The notes under the pieces were generated by a model, which was not told the DNA's origin, did no database searches, and saw only the letters and a program-made list of their open reading frames with translations. Below are positions 55,380 through 64,000 of a DNA stretch of 64,000 nucleotides, in pieces (position 1 is the stretch's first letter; every line of letters begins with the position of its first letter). The stretch is from assembly GCA_964017195.1 (NCBI GenBank), contig OZ024889.1, positions 60,969,858-61,033,857 of the forward strand, in the 5' to 3' direction. The translations under genes and the position numbers were made by a program. Source of the DNA: Siderastrea radians. Lineage: Eukaryota > Cnidaria > Anthozoa > Scleractinia > Rhizangiidae.

Positions 55380-58300
55380 AGAGAAGGAGGGGTTCGATTG
55401 TAGTTTTGCTCAACGAAATCTGCTTAGAAGTTTATCATTTCAGTATTCAATCAAAGTCCTCCTCTCAGAAGGATTTCAGAGTTAAAATAACGGTTTTTCA
55501 TTATTTGTATAACTTCTTGTGGTTCAAAGGCCAGGGGTAAAGGAAACGTTAAGTAGAGGTTAAACCTATATATAATCCGTTTCCCGTCTTTTTCCTTTGA
55601 GCCGACTGAAAATAGAATTTTGTCAAGTCGAGGCATGAACTGGAGAGCTCCCCAAGGACGGAAAACGAGTAAGAGGTTTGCTCAATAAGTCAACTTTCAG
55701 TGTTTCCAAGGGTGAGGTGAGAGTAAGTTTATCGAGCTAGTATTTGCCTTTATTCACTGGTTATATTTCGCCATCGTGTACGTAACGTTAGTATAATAAG
55801 AGAATTTTACCCAAAAATCTACTTAGCTACTTCCTGTGATTCTGAGAGTGAAAATGGGAGTTGAAATGTGAACTCCAGTTTTATTTTGGCCTAGGGCTAT
55901 ACAGTCTGGTTAGTGAAATTGTTCATGCAGGTGGTTCTAGCACTGTTCATTATGACTGAAGTCTCCACAGTCTGAACAGAATATGTCTTCAGAGACAAGC
56001 AACGAAGACAAGCAACGGAACTGTATGAGGGACGTATAAGCAATTGTTTTGCAAATTAAAGTTTATTGTTTTGTATTGTTCTGACACGCTGTCGCGTTTG
56101 TAATTACTTAAATTAAATGTCCCCGATGTTCAGTTTAATTTCTGCTCACAACTAGTGTATAGTATTGTTAAACATTTATTGATCAAGCACCAGTCTAGTT
56201 TCAATGATTTTCATTTGAGTATTGGTAATCAAGAAAGTCTCGTTACTAATACTTTCTTACTGATTTTTAGGGCGTTGGCGTTTAAACGCCTTCGGTTCCT
56301 AAGGGAAACGCTTGTAGAATTTAAACCTAGTTAATCCATTTCCTGTCTCTAAAATAGAATTTTTCTTCAAGTCAAGATACCAAAGGCGAAAGGATGCCAA
56401 ATATTCGTCTTCCTGTGTTTGTGAGGGTGAAAAGGACTATCTACCATATAAGTTTCAGTTTATATTTCGCCCAGGTTATCGGAAAGGTTTTGGATATTTT
56501 GGCCAAAGAATTAACTCCCCTTGTTTTTAAGGGTAGAAATAGAAAATAGAAGTGCCACTGAAAGGCCAGAGCTATGGGAAATTTCTGTTGTTTGGTTTGC
56601 CTAATATGTTTTCATTTCACCGAAGGCCAGGATTATACGTGTGAAGGAAACGTTTATTTGGATATTTTTTAAGACTGGAAGTAGTATCTTTGCCGGTGAG
56701 GATATGAACTCGAAATTTCGAATTAAAATAATTCCTGCTATAGAATAAAGCAGTGCTAATGTGAGATCCTGTTAAGAGTTTTTAAAACCTATAGCTGATA
56801 TATTATATTCTTTTTAAGACTAATATGCATGTGCCCTGAATTGCCAAAACAATACAAACCATGACTACCAACATATTTAAAGAAACATTTAATACATTAT
56901 TATTTTGATTCTTTTCAAAGATACTACCTTAAAATGTTATTAGGTCAAGGTAGCAGGATTGGCAACATTGCTTTGGAGCGTCATTCCTTTTTGAAGTGAA
57001 TTACAACAAACATAATCAAACGAAAGTACTCAGCTATGATGAGCTTTCTAGCGAATTGTCCAACTTAAGAATTTTATCCAGAAACTGAACAAGCTAGAAC
57101 AACGTTCAGTGAGCATCATAATAAACAGCAACATATTTCTTATGAATAGTCCGATTATCACTGGTTCGTTTGCCTATCAGCAGGGGAACGTACTTTTCAG
57201 TACGTTTCATTTAATGGAAGCACAAGTGAATGATTTTATCTAAGATTTGAATTTTCTAGAGCTACCTTGGACAGCATAATGAACAGCGCCACAGGAAAGT
57301 GTATCACTATCAGTCTGATTGAGTTCAGGAACGCATACAACATATGTATAACATGACTTTGTTCGGGGTTTGTTATTTCAACGTACTGCTCAATAGCCTC
57401 CATTTGAATAACAGCACTTTAGGATTTTATCCACAGTCTTAACAAAATCAGGAGTCTCTTACAAAACCTAGGACCACCTTGGACAGCATAATAAAGACTT
57501 AAAGAACACATATCATAGCTTTGTTAATTCCTATCAAAAGTCTGACTGAATTCGGAAAGTGTTATGTAGAACACATAATAGTAGCATGTAATGTACAGCC
57601 TCTTCGTATTAGAACGTACCAATAGGGGACTCGTATATAAAAGTTACGGTAAAAACTAGGCATGGCTAAGACATACCAGTTTTGACACGTACTTTCCTGT
57701 CACGTTTTTCCAGAGTCTTCCTTAGCAGGTGCCAGGCGAATTCTAGCGGTGGTCCGGTAGCTCCCAAATGGGTATCAAACCACGAACTTTAATCCGTTTT
57801 TTTAAATTACTTAGCGAATTTTCCAAGACATAGGGGAAGAACGTCAAAAATTGGCCCAAAATAAATAAATAAATAAATACAGGAATCTGACGCAGCCTCA
57901 ACTCAAAACTTACAGTTTTATTACTCTTAGTATAATTATAATTATGAAACAAGTATTTTAAAACACATTGTTTAAAATCTTCTGTGTTAGATTTCGTACC
58001 AGAACGACTTGAAAGTATTCCCTCTTTTTAGGGGCCTTAAGCTGTACCATGGGGAAGTGAAACTGCCCCCCCCCCCCTCCCTTGGGAGAAAGTGATATTA
58101 TGTGACCCGTTTCTAACCTCGGTGTTAGTTTGAAAGGCAATCTCAAGTGCGACAACTTAATATAAAGCTATTGATCAATCCTTCCAATGGTGACGTTTGG
58201 ATATTGAACTTTGGGCATTAAGTTTCAGTTATAACTTGAATGGGTCCTTGGCTGGATCCTTGTGACTTTTGATACCGATCTATAGAAAAACTGATCATTT

Positions 58301-60340
58301 GACCGTGCATGCGATAGAAAGTGATAAAATCACGGAACTGAGGTCGAAAAAAATGGATCCTCTTTCAAACCGGATGGCGTGGGCGGTCTGTGGTTAAATT
58401 GACGAATTGACGAAAACGTAAGAAGCTTGTCCGAACTTGATTACGAGAATTACAAGCGGAAATGCACGATACATTGTTACATACCTCAAGTGACTATTTA
58501 TTGAAGCTAGTTGTTGAAAATTTATGAGCTAAATTCACTTTCAGTCCCATCTACCGCCTCTTTAACATTTTTACTTCCAAACAACAGCTTGGTCAATTTT
58601 CCAAGGTTAAGAAAAACTCTTAAAAAATATTGATATTGGACTTCTATGACATGCGAAAATCCCGTTGCTTGAAGAAAGCTAGTTTATTTGCATTGCGTTT
58701 TAAGATGAATATCTTTAAGCACAAATTGAATGATTTTTAGCCCAACTTTTCTAGCAAAGACGAGTGATGGGGAAAAAAGCTGAGACAACATACATGTGCA
58801 TGCGTGACCTATAAGGGGAGTCAGACTTTAAGTTTTAAGTTTCAATTTTTATTTTTCTGGAAATCGAAGGAATTATTGCGGCAAAGTATCTGTCCAGAAA
58901 AGCCTAGACACCTGAAATATTCCCAGTAAAATTTTCGTTTTAAAAATTGATTTGAGGTATCACAGTACTGAGCCAGGCAGAGGTTTCCGGAAATCCCAAA
59001 GAATCCGAACAGATCGAAATGTTACGCAGTTACTAAATGAAAAAGAAAATAATGTTAGGGATCTCACAATGCACCATACTTCTATATGTTTTTTACCAAA
59101 ATGATCTAGACGAATGTAACTGTGAATTTCTTAAGATTTTTTTAAAACGTTTATTTACTGTAACGTTTCGACAGATTGTTTCTTTCTACGTAGTGTGCAC
59201 ATTGAGCGTGCAAATGACCCATTAGAAAAGAAAGAAAAAACGATATAAAAATTGACGCACTGAAAGGCGGGAGATCAAACGTTTGTACGGCAAGTAGCAT
59301 GAAAAATTGTGTTACGTGCACGAACACAAGAATAAAGCTTGTTTATGTTTTTTTTTCTGCTTGAAACGGAACGTGACCAGAACCTTATTTACGACACAGA
59401 TCCCATTCATGTTTTTCATCTAATGGTGTCTTAAAAACCCTCCGTGCTCTTTTGCGGTTTCGCTTTCCTGGAACCGAAAGTATAGGAAATTAAACTTGAA
59501 GCCATAACTATATTTATTAGACCTACTCAAAGATAAAAACGAAAAAAGAAAACATTTTCTATTGCATGTTACAATCCTATGACCTTCAAAGATAACCTCC
59601 GCCTTAGTGAACCTCAGACTTACAGTCGGGTACATGATTACATAACGAGATTTCTTGACAAGCCCTAGAGCTCTTTAATTTGCCGGCTGTTTTTGTTTTT
59701 CCTACTAACACTCTTGATTTCTCTGAAAAAGTAATGTTATCTTTATTATTTCAAGCGGATGCCGCGAGATCCGTATTACGTAGAATTTACGTAAGCGGAT
59801 AAAGCTGTATTGGTATTGTCACGTTTCGTTTCTTCTTTACCTCATTGCACTTTTGAAGCACGAATGTTTCCAACCATTGATCATCCAGAAAAGGGAGAGC
59901 TCCAACAAGAGTTTGACAAACTTGGAAAAAGATTGACAGCAAAGGATGGGGAACATGACACTTAGAACACCCATAAGTTCTTGTTAAGTCATATCTCGTT
60001 TACCTTCCCAAGGTCACTTTAACTGCGAAGTATTTCCTCGACACCAATCTAGGATTTTGTTTAGTTTCACCTATGCTTTTACCTCAATAAATTGATACAT
60101 GTAATTATTATATTTAGTTTTAAACTGGTTGCGTCGAAAGAGCTGTCATGTGTAGCTTTTGACCCTAGCAGTGACTCTTGAGTCTCTTGAGTTTTCTGTT
60201 ACCATAGAGAAAGCACAACTGGATAACGTATGCATGAAGGCGTTCGAAAAATTTGGCTCTTTTGGCGTACAGTAAAAGAGGAATAACAAGATGACTCACT
60301 CTAAGAACAAGTGAAAAACAAATTAATCATGGGCAAAAAT
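55380..60340. other. No gene seen; degenerate repeats and AT-rich DNA
   Basis: Near 55690, 55835, 56400 and 56510 a GTGAGGGTGAAAA-like word recurs irregularly. Near 57090, 57265 and 57480 a CCTTGGACAGCATAATGAAC-like block recurs at about 200-bp spacing. The palindrome GGCGTTTAAACGCC lies near 56278. A C run lies at 58067-58078. None of the short open frames resembles a protein. Confidence 0.5.
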
Positions 60341-63300
60341 AGTTAGTGAACAGCATCAAAATAAGAACAGTCCTCGAGATTCCGCGTTATTTTCAAAAGC
60401 CCAAATGGGCGCTGGGGGAAGCATCTTTGGCACCCCGGAGTCCCAGAATCACCTGAGAATGGCTGCCGCGCAGCTCGGAGCCAGAAGCTTTTCTCGAGTT
60501 GAAACCCCCTTGCCAAAGGATTATATCGTTGAAACCCAGACAAAGATGCTGGTGCTGGCTAAATGGAATCCTGCAGTGAAGCGATGGAGCTCTAACTCCC
60601 CGACTTTCTGTCCTAGAACCCTGGGTCCTGCATCCGGGTGCCTTTCACTCTTTTGGGACCCATATTATTCTTTCCCCCATTATCGACCTCTCCGCATCAG
60701 CGCCATCTTCCCCGTATGATTTTTTTGCGTACTCGTGTGTCTAGCTTTATAGCATTAGGCTCAAATGTAAATGTCTTGATGCAATTCTGGAGATGTTGCA
60801 CAACTTACAGTATTTACGTTGCTGAATTGTTACCTGCCAGGTTTGACCCCTTTTCCGCTATCACCTGACACATTTAGCCAAGCATTTTAACGCTGATGGT
60901 CAAAACAACCTGGTTGCTTATCAGCAAATTGAGACAGATGGTTTCTCATGGTTAAATTGAAAAAAAAAACTTGAAAATGTGGAAAGAAAAACATTTGAAT
61001 ATACAATATACCCTTATTACATCTCTTGACGTATGTTTTTTATCACATCTATTTTTAACTGTTTTAGTATTGGCAATGAACAGAGACAAGTTCAATGACA
61101 GCTTTTTTGTTCATTCGAAAATTCCATCAACCGTTAGATTGTTTAGTGTATTTTTTGATAAAGAAGAAAAAAAATGAACAGTTAATGTTCAAACGGAGAG
61201 TTTCAAGAGGTTTATAAACTTTCCACCACATGTGGTGAAGTTTATTATAAACGGAAGTTGAGGAAGTTCCTAGATGGAGGAAATCGGATACGATTTCGAT
61301 AATGAGGTCTGCTGGGGGGAGGTTAGGATTACCGTAGAGATCAGGTACAGATAGTCTCATTTACTACCTTACCTTATGCCTCCGATTTGCCCATTGCAAC
61401 CAAATCTACAAAGACAAAAATGATCTTAGGAAGTAAAATTTATCGAGAAATGCAGAATACTTGCTCTTGGAAGCTCTCGGAAAACATCTTAACCCAAAAT
61501 AATTCTAAACGCACGTTTTTTTTTTTTTTTTTGCGCCGTTTCCGGCCTATCACTTGCCACTCATGTACTGTTATACAGCCCTGGAGGTTTAATTCTTGCT
61601 TCCCCCCGACCCTGCATCTATTTCTTGCCTAGGACTCAGCTGTAAAAATAGGAAGGACTGGACTTTGGACTTGTCAACGGAATCTCATCGTCATGATATA
61701 TATTTGTTTTTCGAGAAATGATTTCATTCATTCAAAATTGAGAAAACAATAAAACAAATAACAAAACAATGGACCCTAGCCCTGAAAACAATAGAGCTGC
61801 GTGATACCAAGGTCCAATGAAATTAGAGGTTGTTAAGAGCTGCGTGGAATCTGAAAAATAGTAAGAAACGCCCACCATCCGTGCTTTCTCTTGCGGTACT
61901 ATCAAAGGATATCTCCCGTAATTAAAAGACGACTACGGTTTCCAAGACAGTCTCATTTACTAGCTACTTGTGCGCTGAAAACACAATGTGTGACAATTGC
62001 AAAACATTAAATGTAAAGAAGACCATCGTTGGAAAAAATTCAGGCTTGTATGGGATTCGAACCCTTGGGAGCTGGTCATTAAGTCGGTTTGTTATAAACC
62101 TGTGAAGGATGAAGATGAGAAATTGCAAAACATTTGTTCAAGGTCCATAGACCAGGGGACTCAAATCTTACCTTGAACTTAGTGTTTTCTGGAAAATTCC
62201 TGGTATAAATGGTATATGATAGTTTTTGTACTCAGAGGAATCCTGCTGTTGTTTTTGATAACCGTAAGCTTCAGAAAATAGAGGTTCTAAATAGCACACA
62301 ATAAAATATTCTAGCTAAAAAATCACGCCATACACGAAGAAATGTCTCTGCAAGGTATTAACACCTGGATGAGAAAAGGTTATATTTTTGCAAGAGCTCC
62401 ATGGACGCTTCCATTCTTCTGCTTCCAAGCTATATTGTCTTTTCGGTCTGGTACTAGGTGTATATGTTGTGGTTCAATTTTATCCTCGGTTCAAATTTTA
62501 TTTTCACCGTTGTTTCAAACTCATTATCATACATTACCATACCCAAAAACAAAGGAAAATAAAATTTAAACTGAGACCTTAAACAAGAGTACCAAAAGGC
62601 CGTTTACACTATTTGTATTGGCGGCCAGATTTGAATCCCATTTATGTCTGATTTTTTTTCAGTCTTTATTTGCAACTATTTAATTTGCTCCATAACCGGC
62701 AGCCATATTAGGGTACAAAATGTATATTCAATATATACATTAACGCACCGGGGATGCGTTTTGCAGTGGAAATCGTGTTTTCAGTCAAACGATCCATTAG
62801 TACGGTTACTCCATCACATTGTCATGTGATCTGTTCGAAGCTGTGGTTCACAGTAATCGGGTTCGCTGCTGTAGAAAGTCTGAAGATAGGCTATGATGAA
62901 TTTGGATCAGAACCAGTACGCCTGGCTGTTCCATGCTGATGAGTCTTAATCGGCAGGACAAACGAACCTTTCGTAACTGACATTTTTAGCTTTGGCAACG
63001 TAGACCAGACCACAGAGATTTCAAATGTACCTCAGTGTAGCAGGCAATGGCTTATATTTTTTAAACATGTACAGGAGAACTTTGTACACATTTCTTTTCT
63101 TTCCAGTTATCTCCTCGGCCAAGAGAAAACAAGATAGTACAAGTACCGAACAAGTACTAAAGTTTCACGTGAAATTCAACGTGAATTCATACCTTGATGA
63201 CGAAGCAATGTTGAGGGGGTGTTCGTTTGGGCGTGTTCCAAGTCACGGTTCACAGAGTGAGATTCTGAACTCCCATTTTCAAGCCTGGTATTTTATTATT

Positions 63301-64000
63301 CCCTAAATAGCGTTCGTTAGCGAGCAGACATTAAAGTGAAAATGTGCCCTTAACAAGTGGTTTCTAAGGTTTATTTTGTTCATTCTAAAATACAGTGAGT
63401 CGAACGTGCCGTAACTGAATTCACCAAGTGTGTAGCGCGGTCCATAGTCCGTGTGACAGTGTCCAGTCCATGTGGCATTTATCTCTCTGTCTATTTTTTT
63501 TTCCACGGGCCCCTCATGCGCTCTGGATAATAGCAAACGCCGGAAGCAATTAACAAAGACAACTTATGTAAGGATTACAGAGCAGTATTAACTGCGTTGG
63601 ATTTCCATAATCGTTTTAATTTTAGCTCCTTTTAAATTTTGCCTGGTTTATGCGATGCACCTATCACACATCAAACAAAGCGATTAACACTTTCCTAAAT
63701 TGGTCAACAAAGCAAAACAATGAAAATTAACTGTGGGGAGGGTCTTGAATTTCAGTTAACAAACGTCCCTCGCAAAAGTCACGACCATGGCTAAGGCCCA
63801 AAAAAAAATTGAGGGAGGCGTACCCCAAGAGAATTCTTGTTGGAGCAAGTTCCCCTTGCAAGTTTAGAGTTCGCTTAGATTATTTTTGTGGTCTGCTCTT
63901 GAACCCAGCGGTCCCGCAGGTTTTATGTTATCTCCCCGATTATCACTCAGCTAAGAAAGGAAATGAGTTGTTATGGTGTTTTGTTACATACGAGTATTGT
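60341..64000. other. No convincing gene
   Basis: GC-richer sequence at 60390-60620 has open frames on both strands but no domain. A T run of 18 lies at 61517-61534. A minus-strand stretch at 61160-61360 (MRLSVPDLYGNPNLPPADLI) has a protein-like look but no support. The remainder is AT-rich with only short chance frames. Confidence 0.45.
62027..62078 (-). mobile_element. Fragment of a tRNA-derived SINE
   Basis: On the minus strand GACCAGCTCCCAAGGGTTCG then AATCCCATACAAGCCTG contains a good B box (GGTTCGAATCC) and is followed by AATTTTTTCC. No A box is found at the right distance, so it is a truncated head, not a tRNA gene. Confidence 0.45.

Noticed and set aside
60343..60719. Open frames on both strands in GC-richer DNA
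   Set aside because: Frames overlap on opposite strands, have no domain and probably reflect composition.
61127..61360. 77-codon minus frame MRLSVPDLYGNPNLPPADLI
   Set aside because: It looks somewhat protein-like, but no family, splice partner or conservation could be shown. The end runs into poly-Phe from a T tract.

Overview
The window looks like nuclear DNA of a cnidarian, most likely an anthozoan such as a stony coral. The pointers are AT-rich DNA, intron-bearing genes diluted in repeats, an interstitial run of the TTAGGG-type telomere repeat, Penelope-like retroelements with GIY-YIG endonucleases, many short inverted-repeat elements, a cGAS-like (Mab-21 fold) gene and a family of LRR receptors with plant-style repeats. 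No species can be named from the sequence alone.

The backbone is a head-to-tail array of three paralogous genes, all on the minus strand, for a large membrane protein: signal-peptide exon, LRR ectodomain, Cys-rich juxtamembrane region, about ten hydrophobic segments and a short acidic tail. Copy 2 (exon 2 at 25516-28796, exon 1 at 33369-33459) is intact at 1123 codons. Copy 1 (6712-9997 and 13865-13955) is a pseudogene with two nonsense codons and three indels. Copy 3 (40522-43814 and 45978-46068) is open except for one in-frame TAA at 41752-41754. Copies 1 and 2 sit in a segmental duplication of about 12-13 kb (roughly 3745-15760 and 22450-35420). Comparing the two blocks shows filled and empty insertion sites, so several transposable elements can be delimited to the base.

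Between the two blocks (15760-22450) lie a 73-bp tandem repeat, the telomere-like array, fold-back repeats and, at 20458-21471 on the minus strand, a cGAS-like nucleotidyltransferase gene. In it, the exon that should carry the first two catalytic acidic residues appears to have been removed, leaving a 9-nt GT...AG scar. From 36986 to 39130 there is a 2.1-kb inverted-repeat element with a TA-flanked MITE nested inside.

The 47.3-52.4 kb region is a cluster of Penelope-like element relics. One has a YRDD reverse-transcriptase fragment and a GIY-YIG domain, has collapsed into a long inverted repeat, and carries a convincing type I hammerhead ribozyme at each outer end. A tRNA-derived SINE lies beside it. 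The first 3.7 kb and the last 11 kb are mostly degenerate repeats and DNA in which I see no convincing gene. The LRR receptors and the cGAS-like gene both belong to groups used in innate sensing in other organisms, but nothing here shows that they act together.
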